A DNA stretch of 64,000 bases from Coenobita brevimanus (GCA_032717465.1 CM064669.1:45582295-45646294); one strand, 5' to 3'. Counted from the stretch's first letter, positions 44,432 to 54,890 are shown. The notes: generated by a model not told the origin, from the letters alone. Numbers and translations are program-made.

Positions 44432-44983
44432 GACACCTTTCACACGAGGCCATCGGTGGCCGCAACGGCCATACCACGTTGAGTACACCGCTTCCCGTCC
44501 GATCAGCGAAGTTAAGCAACGTTGGGTCTGGTTAGTACTTGGATGGGTGACCGCCTGGGAACACCAGATGCTGTTGGCATCCCTACGTGTCAAGTGGGGT
44601 TGGTGGAGGATTAGTGCCCCTCCCTGTAAAACAATTAACTCTAAGCCGTTGGCCACCCCGTTTGGGATACATGGCGTCTGGCAATGAATGAATGAATGAA
44701 AAGCTTTCACACGAGGCCATCGGTGGCCGCAACTGGTGGACCAGTGTGAAGGGGCTGCAACTAGTGTAGCCATATGAGAGCTCCGATTTGAGAAAATGCT
44801 TTACAGTGAGTGGTAGCAACCGCCAGTGGCAGACACTAGTTGCGTGAGCGAGCCACCACCAGGAGCTGGTTGCCGGCCGGGCAACCTCAGAGGCCTTGTA
44901 TGAAGGGCTCCATTGAAAACTATGGGAGGCAACTAATTGCGGCCACTAATTGAGGCCACCGATGGCCTCATGTGAAAGAGGTC
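44432..44983. mobile_element. PIF/Harbinger-like MITE carrying a 5S-SINE
   Basis: Ends: GACACCTTTCACACGAGGCC (left) and, reverse-complemented, GACCTCTTTCACATGAGGCC (right). The inverted similarity extends through ATCGGTGGCC. TAA lies outside on both sides (44429-44431, 44984-44986). A 3-bp TAA/TTA duplication and G-starting ends with TTCACACG fit the PIF/Harbinger superfamily. Without the SINE the MITE is about 285 bp and non-coding. The family call rests on the ends and the duplication length. Confidence 0.7.
44467..44703 (+). mobile_element. 5S-SINE copy 3, full-length
   Basis: The first ~114 bp (44467-44580) are a 5S rRNA sequence lacking about the first seven bases: GGCCATACCACGTTGAGTAC, GAAGTTAAGCAACGTTGGGT, GGTTAGTACTTGGATGGGTG, then CTGTTGGCAT. 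The internal promoter regions (box A, intermediate element, box C) are all present. A ~70-bp body follows, then a tail TTGGCCACCCCGTTTGGGAT ... GGCGTCTGGCAA(TGAA)n that resembles the LINE-B 3' end. A perfect 30-bp duplication (44437-44466, 44704-44733), unusually long, flanks it. The head would allow Pol III transcription in the style of zebrafish SINE3. Confidence 0.9.
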
Positions 44984-45081
44984 TAAAAAAGATCATCATC
45001 TAAGCAAGACTAAGGAAACTAAATCACCCATGGGGATCAGAGTGGCGTCGTGGAATGTGGGAAGTTTGAGAGAGGGAAGTA

Positions 45082-45885
45082 CACTTAATCCTCGTAAACT
45101 GTGTTCATAAATAACGGATTCGTAAATCACGGTTAGGTGGCCATCAGACTGCCAGCAACCTTGAATCACTGTTGTCACGAAAATTGTGGACCTAGGCACC
45201 AAAGTGGGCCTTTTCCGAGGAGAACCGTAAACCGCGGCATTCAAACTGAAAATCGCGACCCAACAACCAATCACTAAGCGTCGCTGGTGGCTTATGTGCA
45301 TACTAATGTAGCCATGTTGTTGCCGTTCTTGTCCCGCCAGTCAGCACACTACAGACCGTTGCCGTGGAGTACAAGAGTTACTTGCCTTTTTTGTGCAACT
45401 TCCCCCCACCTCCTACCTGCCATGGCCCCTCCCGACCCCCCGATGAAGCACTCTAAGCAGTATGGCATCGAGAGGCTGCCGCAGTTGTTATACAGTCAAC
45501 GTTTGGAGCTCATTCGTCGTGCTGAGAGGGGAGAGAAGTTTTCAAAGCTGGCAAAAGAGTTTGGGAAGAACAAGTGCTGAGAGGTTCTAAGTTCTTCCCA
45601 ACACCACCTCACTCCATTCACTTAAGCAATTTCATCGTAGGATTAAGGTGAGATCCCTTAACATGGCTTATTTCTATTTAATACATGCACTGAATATTCC
45701 TAAATTTGTATGTTTGTGTTTGATGGTGCCTAGATAGGTGTAGGCAGGTTGCTGTGGGGGTGGGTTGGCCAAAGTCCAGACCCAAATTAATTTTTGACAT
45801 AAGAGTTATTATTCATAAATCACGGAATTCGTAAATCACGACAGTGGTCCAGTCCCAAATTGCCGCGATTTATGAGGATTGAGTG
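45082..45885 (+). mobile_element. Tig10: pogo-like element with helix-turn-helix fragment
   Basis: Ends: CACTTAATCCTCGTAAACTG (left) and, reverse-complemented, CACTCAATCCTCATAAATCG (right), TA outside (45080-45081, 45886-45887). The words CGTAAATCACG and CATAAATCACGG recur near both ends. The frame at 45287-45580 (plus) ends QYGIERLPQLLYSQRLELIR, RAERGEKFSKLAKEFGKN, which looks like the first helices of a CENP-B-type DNA-binding domain. The CAC instead of CAG terminus sets it apart from the others. Confidence 0.65.
45422..45580 (+). pseudogene. Helix-turn-helix fragment inside Tig10
   Basis: From MAPPDPPMKHSKQYGIERLP the frame reads LLYSQRLELIRRAERGEKFS and KLAKEFGKNKC before a stop. The Q..ELI...E.G.....LA.E pattern is that of the CENP-B N-terminal helices. 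The frame before this ATG has no resemblance to a transposase. No catalytic core remains. Confidence 0.45.
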
Positions 45886-46899
45886 TACAGTAGTTGAGGC
45901 ACTTAGCAGAAGGTGGGTGGATGTGGGATGTGTGCATGAAGTCAGGTATACAGAAGGATCAGCCAGAGTGATTGCTGGAGGGATGCAAGTTTCAAGTTGT
46001 TTTGGTGGGGTAGGGCAAATGGATATGGTGGTGTGGGTGTGTTGGTTGGGGAGAAATGCGTGGATTATATCATGAATGTAATGAAAGTCAGTGAAAGAAT
46101 AATAGTAGTGAAAATTTTGTTCAGTAGGATAATGTATACATTTATGTCAGCATGCACACCACAGGCAGGCTTGGATGAGACAGAAAAGGACAGATTCTGG
46201 GATGACCTAATATGTGCAGTAAGTGGTATAGGGGATGATGAGATTGTAGTTTTGGGAGCGGACTTAAATGGTCATGTATGTCAATCAGCTAAAGGATATG
46301 AAGAAGTACATGGGGGATGTGCATATGGTACAAGAAATGAGGAAGGGGAGAGGATAGTTGAGTTTGGGGAGGCAATGAACATGACTGTGTGTAACACACA
46401 TTTTGGGAAAAGAGAGAGTAGGTTGATTACACACAAGTCTGGGGGAAACTGCAGCCAGATAGACTATTTCATGGTCAGGAGGGCAGATAGGAGGTTAGTG
46501 AGGGATGTTAAAGTTATAGGGGGCAAGAGGTGTGCGTGGCAACACAAGTTATTGATATGTGACATGGTGCTTAAGCAGCAGATGATGAAAATGAGGACCT
46601 ATGCACCTAGAAGGAAAATATGGAAGTTGAAAACCCAAGCAGTAAGGGATGCCTTCTACAGAAAGATGAAAAGAGTGGTGGATGAACTGAGAGAAGTTGA
46701 AAGAAGTGTTAATGAACACTATGAAGCCCTCAAGAACAACCTCTTGAAAGTTACAGATTCAGTGTCTGGATGGACAAGGGGTTCCCCCAAAACATCAAGT
46801 AACTTGGTAGTGGGATGAAGGTGTAGAAGCAACAGTTATGGAGAAAAGAAGGCCTTTCCCGGAGTGGAAAGAGGGTGGTAGCAGAGAGGCATACTGTAC

Positions 46900-48887
46900 A
46901 TGGCTGCCAAGTGTAGGGCTAGAAGAGAGGTTTACAGGGCAAAGTCTGAATCTCAGAGACTTTTACTTGATAACCTGTATAGTGGGGAAAGGAAGAATAT
47001 GATGGTATATCAGATGAAGAGGGAGAATTGGGATATCATAAGAGAGCAGTGCGTAAAGAATGATGAAAGAAAGGTGGTGGTGAAAGCCTGGAGAGAACAC
47101 TAAAACCGACTGTTAAATGAAGAGATTGACTGAGATAGGGACAGTTTGGAGACAGCTGATCCAGTGTTTGGCCCTTGACCTTTGATGTTGGCTCTGTGAG
47201 CAGGGCAATAGGCAGGATGCAGGTGGGGAAGGCAATAGGTGTGTCTGGGTTGACTGCAGAATTGTTGAAAACTTCAGGAAATATAGGAGTAGGGTTTGTC
47301 ACTGATTTGATAAATATAATTATAAATGAGTGTGTTGTGGAGCCTAGTGGTTTAGTAGGTAATTATGGCACTCCAATCTGAATGAGCTGATGTAGGTTTA
47401 TATTCAAGGAGGGGTTGGGGTTTATTGTTCACGTAATGCCACTCAGGGATGAGAGAGGCTGGCCATTCTCATCTTAAATGTCAAGACTAATTTGCCTAGC
47501 CCAGGGCTCCTATGTTCCTCATGGGGCAACACAGGCTTTGATGATGAATGAATGAATGTGTTGTCCCTGATGATTGGATGAAGTGTGTAATTGTAAATGT
47601 TTACTAGGGGATGGGTGATGCCCTGGAAAGAGGAAATTACAGAGCCATAATGCATTTGGACCAGATAATGAAGGTAATGGAGAGAGTTCTAGAAGGTATG
47701 ATTGGAGAAAGAGTGGATATTGATGAGATGAAGTTTGGGTTTATGCCAGGCAAAGGAACTACTGAAGCCATATTCATTGTTCGACAGCTTCAGGAAAAAT
47801 ATATAGGAAAGAAACGGGAACTGTACTTTGTTTCTGTTTATTTGGTGAAAGCCTTTGACAGAGTCCCTAGAGAGGTGGTGATGTGGGCAATGAGAAAGCC
47901 TGGGATCGAGGAGTGGCAGGTTAGGGTGGTTATGACCTCGTATGTGAGTGCTCGAACGCAGGTAAGGGTGAATGGAGTTTTGAGTGAGGAGTTTTCCGTG
48001 AATGTTGGTGTGCATCGAGGGTCAGTCTTGATCCCCTTGTTGTTTATTATGGTACCTGAAGCCCTCTCATGTGACCTCGGAAATGGATTCCCACGGGAGA
48101 TGTTTTATGCTGATGATTTGGTGTTGATTGCAGAGAATGAAAGGGAGGCAGAGGAAAGATTTAGGAAATGGAGAGATGGTATGAGGTAAATGGGCTTAAG
48201 AGTAAATGCAGATAAAACAAATGAAATGATATCTAGGGATATGGGCAGTACTCTCATAGAAGAGGGGGAATGGCCACATGCGATTTGTCACAAGGGCGTA
48301 GGAAGTTTTTCCATCTTGTGCAGTGTTTGTGATAAGTGGGTGCATGACGTAGTGGTATTAGAGGTAGACTGAAAGATAACAAAGATTTCATACGTGCGGT
48401 GTGTTGAGGAGAGCATGTGGAGATTGCCAGGCATGAAAGGATTAAACTTGCAGGTGAGTCTTTTGAGTGTGTGGAAGAGTTTTGTTATTTGGGAGACATG
48501 TCACACGCTGGAGATGGGGCTGGAGCTAGCTCTGTGGCAAGAGTGAGGAGTGGTTGGAAGAAGTTCAGGGAGCTGTTGCCTCTCCTGACACTGATAGGGC
48601 TCTCCCTTCATGCTAAGGGATCTTTGTACGTGGCACGTGTTAGGAGCGTAATGCTGTATGGTTATGAGACCAGGGCAGTAAAGGAAGAGGATAATTGCAG
48701 GCTCAAACGTACAGAAATGGCAATGATTAGGTGGATGTGCAGTGCATCCCTGAGTGCAAGGTCTCGCAGGGCTAAGTTTACAATGGAAGAGTTGAGAGGT
48801 AGGATGGGGCTGGAGTGTTTTGCTGTTGTGATGAGGAGGGGTAGTTTGAGATTTGTCTGGGTATGTCGGGAGGATAGGGGATGGTAA
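46900..48887 (+). pseudogene. LINE-C2 reverse transcriptase and C-terminus
   Basis: Frames 46900-47103 (AKSESQRLLLDNLYSGERKN), 47175-47324 (IGRMQVGKAIGVSGLTAELL), then after the SINE 47611-48189 (GFMPGKGTTEAIFIVRQLQE, VKAFDRVPREVV, GVHRGSVLIPLLFIMVPEAL, YADDLVLIAENEREAEERFR). The next frame, 48190-48372, is a decayed zinc module (AICHKGV...CSVCDKWVHD). Frame 48417-48887 gives YLGDMSHAGDG, YGYETRAVKEEDNCRLKRTE. Many changes relative to LINE-C1 and C3 mark it as the oldest of the three. Confidence 0.8.
47339..47550 (+). mobile_element. SINE-T copy 3, 5'-truncated
   Basis: It begins at GGAGCCTAGTGGTTTAGTAG (just before box A), has box B-like GGTTTATATTC, then the shared GCCACTCAGGGATGAGAGAG and CTCATGGGGCAACACAGG, and a (ATGA)n tail. 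A 14-bp duplication with one difference, AATGAGTGTGTTGT (47325-47338) and AATGAATGTGTTGT (47551-47564), flanks it. The empty site agrees with LINE-C1 and C3. Confidence 0.8.
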
Positions 48888-49109
48888 TTAGGTGCAGAAA
48901 GTGAGAAGTGTTAATGCTGGGGGTAGGGTTGCAAAAGATAGACTGAAAAAGACCTGGGATGAGGTAACTGAGTGTGACCTCAGGGATAAGAGACTAAACA
49001 GGGATACTGTCAAAGATCGAGCAGCATGGACAGCCACAATTAGATGACCATGGCTGACACATGCAAGCATGTTGGAGCCTTCAAAAACAAAACAAAACAA
49101 AACGAACAC

Positions 49110-50690
49110 CAACTTTTTATTTTGACATTTGACTGAGTGATACTGTCTGATGTCCTCAATGCAGCTTTCTACCATCTTTGAGTTAAGGCCTATGCGACAA
49201 GGATGAGGAGGTGCTTCCATTGCCAGAGGTTTGAGCATGTCAGTCACCCCTGTCACAGAAAATTGTAGGGTCTTCCACAAGTGTATGTCAACTGTGTTTA
49301 TGACTATCATGGCAAGATTGATTGTCCAAATCACCCCTCGTGTGTGAACTGCTGTGGTGCTCATCCAGGTTCATCAACCCAATGTGGCCATTAGAAATCT
49401 GAGACAGAGATCGTATCAGTTCAAACCCTTGAGTGTCTTTCTTTTACAGAGGCAAAGGACAAGGGTCAGGGGGCTGTTCATCTGCCCTGGGGTTACCTTT
49501 GCAAAAGCCCTGCCATGCTTCCAAAAGCACAGCAGTAAAATAAAACAAATCCTATTGCTCCACCTGGCTCTGAATGCACTCAATCACTGCAGGCTTTCTA
49601 GTCAGGGGGGCCTCTGTGATGGTCACAACCAGGGGAGACCGCCTCCTCCACAGGGAGATCACCCATAAGTGGTGCTGTCTCCCCATTTCCATGTGTCCCT
49701 GCACATGGAAGGCTGCATTCACAGCACAGGCAAGGATGTCAACAGGTAGAAGCATGCTGCCATGTCGTGTGTCCTCCATGACCAACTTTAGAAGCAAGAA
49801 GGTTGCTCCTGCCCCTAGTGATGAGGTTGTTGTTCACGAAAATAATGTGGCTGCCCCTGTTAGGGCTACAACCATGAAGGCTACCAAGCCTAGACTGACC
49901 ACCATCACCAGTCACCCCTGCTTTGTCACCTTCTGATGGTAGGTGACAGCTAGAGGGAGGTTAGAGGAAACAGCAGTATGATGCTGCTGCACAAACATTA
50001 TCGGCAAAAAAGAAGCCAACTGTTGGGCCCTCTGGGTCACCATTTGCACCCACCAACAGTGGCTCCAAGCAAAGGGTCCTCCATTTAGTGAAAGATGGGG
50101 TTGCCCCAAAAGCTGACTCCAAATTATAAAAAACATTCTTAACCGTACAGTGGAACTGTAGAAGTAACTGGGAAGAGTTTCAATTGCTCTTAGCTAATAC
50201 TCATCCAGACTATGTTTGTCTGCAGGAGACTTTGTTGGGGAACCAGATATTTTTCCCATCTAGGGGATATTCTGAAAAATTCTCACCCCCACATTTTGCA
50301 GATGGTCATCAGGGCAGTTGTGCCATCTTCTGCTGCTCTGATGTGCCTTTCACATCATTCTCCCTGCAGTCTCTCCTGCAGGCAGTGGCAGTTCAGCTGC
50401 ACCTGGGAAGGAGGTACACAGTGTGTAACATTTATCTCCCACCAAATACTGTTGTCCTTTGAGAGGACCTTGATGGATTGGATTGATGCCAGCCCCAGCT
50501 GTTCATTCTCCTTGGGGATATGTACAGATGACCTCCTTTATGGGGGGATGTGATATTCAATCCATCAGGAAACTTGCTGGTGTCAGCAGTGTATGACTAG
50601 GACCTCTGTGTCCTCAACACAGGGGATCCTACACATTTACAAATACACACTGGTACCCTATGAGCTACTGACCTCATCCTGTCTTCACCT
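49110..50690 (+). pseudogene. LINE-G2 ORF1 zinc knuckles and endonuclease
   Basis: Around 49180-49420 broken frames give RCFHCQRFEHVSHPC, YDYHGKIDCPNHPSCVNCCG and AHPGSSTQCGH, i.e. CCHC-type knuckles. From about 50150 the endonuclease starts: VQWNC, LLANTHPDYVCLQETLLGNQ (Glu block), DGHQGSCAIFC, LHLGRRYTVCNIYLPPN, and later VLNTGDPTH and TDLILSSPDL. The SDH block follows at 59966 beyond LINE-C3. This ORF1 plus endonuclease order is that of I/Jockey-group LINEs. Confidence 0.68.
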
Positions 50691-50753
50691 GACTTGTTTT
50701 CATTTCGTTTTCATTTTAAAAGGCTCCAACATGCTTGCGTGTGTCGACCTTGG

Positions 50754-50937
50754 TCACCTAATGGCGGCTCTCCATGCTGCACGATCCATTGCAGCCTCCC
50801 TGTTCAGTCCCTTAACCCTGAGGTCACACTTAATGACCTCGTCCCACGTCTTTCTCTGTCTACCCCTCGTAACCCCACCCCCAATATTAACACTTCTCAC
50901 CTTTCTCACCCAATTACCATCCCCCATCCTCTCCACA
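50754..50937 (-). pseudogene. LINE-C3 C-terminal end
   Basis: The minus strand reads VERMGDGNWVRKVRSVNIGG, TRGRQRKTWDEVIKCDLRVK and LNREAAMDRAAWRAAIR to the stop, the C-terminus also seen in LINE-C1. The residues before VERM in the open frame come from the adjoining LINE-A4 3' end and are not part of this protein. Confidence 0.8.
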
Positions 50938-51040
50938 TTTTTTTTTTTTTTTTTTATGCGAGGAAGAAGGAACCAAAGGCCATGAGCCCGCAGTAACAGT
51001 TCCCTCCAAGAGAAAATCAAAATACAACAGAGAACCAAAT

Positions 51041-52193
51041 TCAAGATCCGATCATTTTGAGATGCCTGGACACACTACGTTTGAAAGACTGGAGATCATA
51101 GGCAGCAGGAAATACAGACAGAGGGAGACAGTTCCAGAGCTGACCTGTTGCATAAATGAAAGACTGGGAGTAACGGTTAACTCTTGCATTAGAGAGCTGG
51201 ACAGAAAAGGGATGAGAGTTTGCTGCCAGATGGGTGCTACGCGCCCGTCGTAGAGGTGGAGGAATGCAAGCAGACAGTTCAGAGGAGCAGTGACCATTAA
51301 AGTAGCGATAGAAAAGAGATAAAGATGCAACAGTGCGGCGAAGAGACAGAGGTTGAAGGGAGTCAGTAAGAGGAGGAGAGTTAATGAGACGAAAAGCCTT
51401 TGACTCCACCCTATTGAGAAGAGATGTATGTGGGGAGCCTCCCCACACATAAGAGTTGTACTCCACACAGGGGCGGATAAAACCCCTGTATAGAGTCAAC
51501 AATTGTGCAGGGGTAAAGAAAGAGCGGAGTCGGCTTAGCACACCCAATCTCTTGGAAGCAGATTTTACAAGAGATGTAATATGATCTTTCCAAGATAAGT
51601 CCCGAGTAAATGAAACCCCAAGCATGTTCAAGGATGATGCAGGATTAAGCTGAATATTATTAAACATTAGTGGGTATACCTGTGGAAGATTTTGTCGGGT
51701 TGATAGGTGTAAGAACCGAGTCTTAGATGCATTAAAGACAACCATATTATTTTTACCCCAGTCAGAGATATAAGCCAAGTCAGACATTAGGTGTGCCATA
51801 GCCTCATCCCTTGTTTCTTGAAGTAACTGTTGAGATGGGCGTTGCGGGAACCGAATGGAAAGGTGAAGGGTGGAGTCATCAGCGTATGAGTGGATAGGGT
51901 TAGATGTACAGCTTAGAAGATCATTGATGAATAAAAGGAAGAGAGATGGTGATAGGACAGAGCCCTGAGGAACGCCACTGTCGATAGATCTAGGAGAAGA
52001 ACGATGGCCGTCTACAACAGCGGCTATAGAACGACCAGAAAGGAAGCTAGCGATGAAGGCACAGATAGAAGGATAGAAACTGTAGGAGGGCAGTTTGGAA
52101 ATTAAAGATTTATGCCAGACTCGATCGAAAGCCTTTGAGATGTCAAGTGCAATGGCAAAGCTTTCGCCAAAGTCCCGAAAGGAGGATGACCAG
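51041..52193 (-). pseudogene. LINE-A4 reverse transcriptase, second part
   Basis: From 52189 downward the frame continues SSSFRDFGESFAIALDISKA, FDRVWHKSLISKL, SGRSIAAVVDGHRSSP, SGVPQGSVLSPSLFLLFIND, HSYADDSTLHLSIRF (catalytic YADD), MAHLMSDLAYISDWGKNN, LSWKDHITSLVKSASKRLGV, RPCVEYNSYVWGGSP and SFKRSVSRHLKMIGS, then a stop at 51041. I found no internal stop in the 382 codons. 52190-52193 is the duplicated target CCAG. Confidence 0.85.
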
Positions 52194-52647
52194 TGTGGTA
52201 AGACTACATATTATATTTACAAATCATAATAGATAGATAGATAAATAGATAGATAGAAGCAGGGAGTCAGATGATGAGAAGGTGTTGTGTCTGCGAGAAT
52301 CGAGCAATGCTAAACATGCTTACACTGAGGAAAGCTGACGACAGCGGTCAGTAAGGAGATGATGCAATTAGCTGTCAGCAGTCCTCTCGTGAACAAAGAC
52401 CTAGTCCATCCACGAGGAACACACGTGACACACCCCTGCTACACCAGAATTTAGGAAAGAGAGCTCAGACGGAGATTAGCCACAGAACAGGCAAGAGAGA
52501 AGTAGACAGGCCTCAGAGGAGGCAGGTCGAAGGGGAGCAGGGCTTAGCAACTCAGAGAGAGAGAGAGAGAGAGAGGGAGCGAGACTCTATATTCCGCTCT
52601 GTGTGAGAGACTTGTTAATATTCCCAAGACAAATGTCATTTATGACA
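52194..52647 (+). repeat. 5' LTR (454 bp)
   Basis: Starts TGTGGT, ends ATGACA. Positions 52194-52520 match 55435-55761 with a single difference seen (T/C near 52353). Beyond that a stretch of about 70 bp differs strongly, including a longer (GA)n (52554-52576), before the end (GAGAGACTTGTTAATATT...) matches again. It lacks the ~145 bp with the TATA-like sequence found in the 3' LTR. It also contains a short (GATA)n tract near 52231-52256. Confidence 0.88.
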
Positions 52648-52649
52648 TT

Positions 52650-52663
52650 TGGTAGCAGCGAAC
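52650..52663 (+). promoter_or_regulatory. Primer-binding site, initiator tRNA-Met type
   Basis: Two bases after the 5' LTR the sequence TGGTAGCAGCGAAC begins. TGGTAGCAG is complementary to the CCA end of eukaryotic initiator tRNA-Met (…CUGCUACCA). The match covers about 9 bases plus a later G, shorter than usual. Confidence 0.7.
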
Positions 52664-53811
52664 GTATTCGAACCTCGTCTACGAATCAACATTAAATTCC
52701 TACAAAATATCAAGATTGAAAACAAGAATATCTCTCTCAACCAACAACACAACCAGCTCCTGATGCTTCTCTCCATCCAGCCCCCTCCGTCTCCCAGATC
52801 ATCATGCTGATGCAGAGGTCAAGAGATCACACGATGCCTTGCAAGTAGCTTAACGACAGACCAGCAAATCTGCGGACATCGTCTCCGAATTAAAAGCAAA
52901 TTTCTACAAAAGCAACCGAGACTCTACAAGATTAGCTTCAGTTCTACATTGAATCCTACAAAATGCAGCCTACAATGCAAATAGTCTACAAGTCTACAAA
53001 AAACTCTATAATCTTCACGTAACTTCAAGCAGCAACAAGAAGAATATAAAACAAAGCAAGTAAAGAAGAGGAAAAAGGACCACAAATACCTCGAGGAAGA
53101 ACAACAAAACAAACGAAGAGTGAGACACGACTCATAACCACCAGACCTCACCCTCCTCTCTCTGCTACATCCACTCAACCCCCAACGCTTACGCAGGAGT
53201 GCAGAGGTCAATACACGCAGCAAAACACCAAGTCCATATTTACAACTCATCTTACTCACTCGTCTTCACTCAAGTTACTCATCGCTACTCATTCACTCAC
53301 CACAGCTACCAGTGTGGGAAGCCGACGTCACCCTGTGCTGAGACGACAACATGTTAATCAACCCGCGAAGGACAACGCTATCACCACGTGCAACACCACT
53401 CACACCATTTCCACCACGGTAAAAATTAGTGAGTTACATAGTTACTTCATTCATACAATTCACAGTGATAGACAATAAGCTTCCGCACAAACATATAAAA
53501 CGTGCTGTATAGTTACTGCTTAAATACACATACTTACTTCAGTTATCAGCATAACTCAAACATTAAATAATCACCAACAATAAATATAACATTTATTTAC
53601 TACCAACGAGTATTACCATTTATACCTACATAAAATACGTGTTTCATACATACAGCTATACATTATTACATCTACAAAGTAATAAAGAAAATATACCATC
53701 ACAGTTACTCAGTGAGCGATTAAAAGAACTGTGTTAAAAATTTATTAATTAAAGCTACCTAGTGGAAACAGACAAATTAAGTTACAAGGTAAACTAGAGA
53801 AAAGAAAAAAA

Positions 53812-53946
53812 ATGGACAACACAAATGACGTTAGCAAGAGTGAACATCTTCAACACAATCGTGAAGACAATGATTTCCACACAGTGCTGACACACATATT
53901 ACCCACGATAGGTACAGGTGAACAATTGGTCAGTGTGTATAGTTAA
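53812..53946 (+). CDS. Short open frame (44 codons) in the LTR element
   Basis: After an A-rich stretch an ATG opens MDNTNDVSKSEHLQHNREDN, DFHTVLTHILPTIGTGEQLV and ends SVYS. It has no recognised domain. It might be the residue of a gag start because of its position about 1.2 kb into the element, but this is a guess. Confidence 0.25.
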   Translation: MDNTNDVSKSEHLQHNREDNDFHTVLTHILPTIGTGEQLVSVYS

Positions 53947-54396
53947 TACTGTATATAGTGTATATATTTTTTATATAAAATAACAAAATATGGGACTATA
54001 TAATATCATTTTCAATAATATCTGTGCAATATAAACTAAACTTTAAAAAAAAAGTACCCCAAGGAAATTAGCCAGTAATTATGCAACCATGAACATGGAA
54101 AAGCGTACCCAAGCGAAGAAAAACAAACTATAGAAAATCAATACATACAAAAAAAAAAAAAAGAAAAAAGAAAGAAAGAAAAAGTAAGAAAGAAAAAAGA
54201 GAAATAGAGTAAGATCACATAACAAACAAATGAAAATAAGTGTAAGTGTTACTACATAAGTCAAAATACCACATAAACTACAAACAAAAAAGCAAATTGT
54301 TGTCTCCACAAACAAGTGGCACGACACATCATCACTATCATCGACCGCAGCATATGTTAGGACTACAATTATTACAATTATGTAACTCCATATTAT

Positions 54397-54585
54397 AATT
54401 ATGTAACGACAAACGATTGCATTATGTTACACTAACTACAATTATGTAACTACAAATGATATGTAACAATTATGTAACGACAAACGATTGCATTATGTTA
54501 CACTAACTACAATTATGTACCTACAAACGATATGTAACAATTATGTAACGACAAACGATTGCATTATGTTACACTTTGCCAATTA
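54397..54585. repeat. 71-bp tandem repeat in the LTR element
   Basis: The phrase AATTATGTAACGACAAACGA begins at 54397, 54468 and 54539, a period of 71 bp. Each unit contains GATTGCATTATGTTACAC. AT-rich and non-coding. Confidence 0.85.
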
Positions 54586-54890
54586 TGTAACAGTTGCATT
54601 AACAAGATGTAACTTTTATGTAACTTTAAGTACAATTATGTAACTACAAACAATATGTACCATTTATGTAACAGTTACATTAACAAGATGTAACTTTTAT
54701 GTAACTTTAAGTACAATTATGTAACTACAAACAATATGTACCATTTATGTAACAGTTACATTAACAAGATGTAACTTTTATGTAACTTTAAGTACAATTA
54801 TGTAACTACAAACAATATGTACCATTATGTAACAGTTGCATTAACAAGATGTAACTTTATGTAACTTTAACTACAATTATAAGGCCAAGA
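54585..54890. repeat. 81-bp tandem repeat in the LTR element
   Basis: The phrase CAATTATGTAACTACAAACA begins at 54633, 54714 and 54795 (period 81 bp); CAATTAT occurs again at 54874. Units contain ACATTAACAAGATGTAACTT. The array follows the 71-bp array and shares its ATTATGTAAC core, so both derive from one simple seed. Confidence 0.85.

Larger units (their letters stand above)
45030..46818 (+). pseudogene. LINE-C2 AP endonuclease, interrupted
   Basis: The start MGIRVASWNVGSLR is at 45030. After Tig10 the frame resumes as VEALSRRWVDVGCVHEVRYT (Glu block; usual QE is HE). Frame 45997-46818 gives DRFWDDLICAVSGIGDDEIV, VLGADLNGHVCQSAKGYEEV (usual GDFN is GADLN), SGGNCSQIDYFMVRRADRRL and the basic linker to about 46818. 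The empty target reads GGGAAGTACAGTAGTTGAGG across the Tig10 site. Confidence 0.75.
44990..49095 (+). mobile_element. LINE-C2: LINE with endonuclease, carrying Tig10 and SINE-T
   Basis: Starting at the ATG in GGGGATCAGAGTGGCGTCGT the element encodes an endonuclease and a reverse transcriptase on the plus strand, and ends near 49095 with CATGTTGGAGCCTTC and A-rich units. Tig10 (45082-45885) interrupts the endonuclease at a TA, and a SINE-T (47339-47550) interrupts the linker. It is longer at the 5' end than LINE-C1 and C3. Frames are broken repeatedly. Confidence 0.78.

Noticed and set aside
44467..44580. Functional 5S rRNA gene
   Set aside because: The 5S part lacks about the first seven bases, has no terminator T run directly after it, and continues into a SINE body and tail with target duplications. 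Two further copies have the same body and tail.
52194..52647. Solo LTRs or unrelated duplicated repeats
   Set aside because: The CCAG duplication encloses both repeats and the interior, the LINE-A4 frame joins exactly across the whole unit, and a primer-binding site follows the first repeat.
54397..54890. CRISPR-like array
   Set aside because: The units are contiguous tandem repeats without unique spacers, AT-rich, inside an LTR element of a eukaryotic genome.
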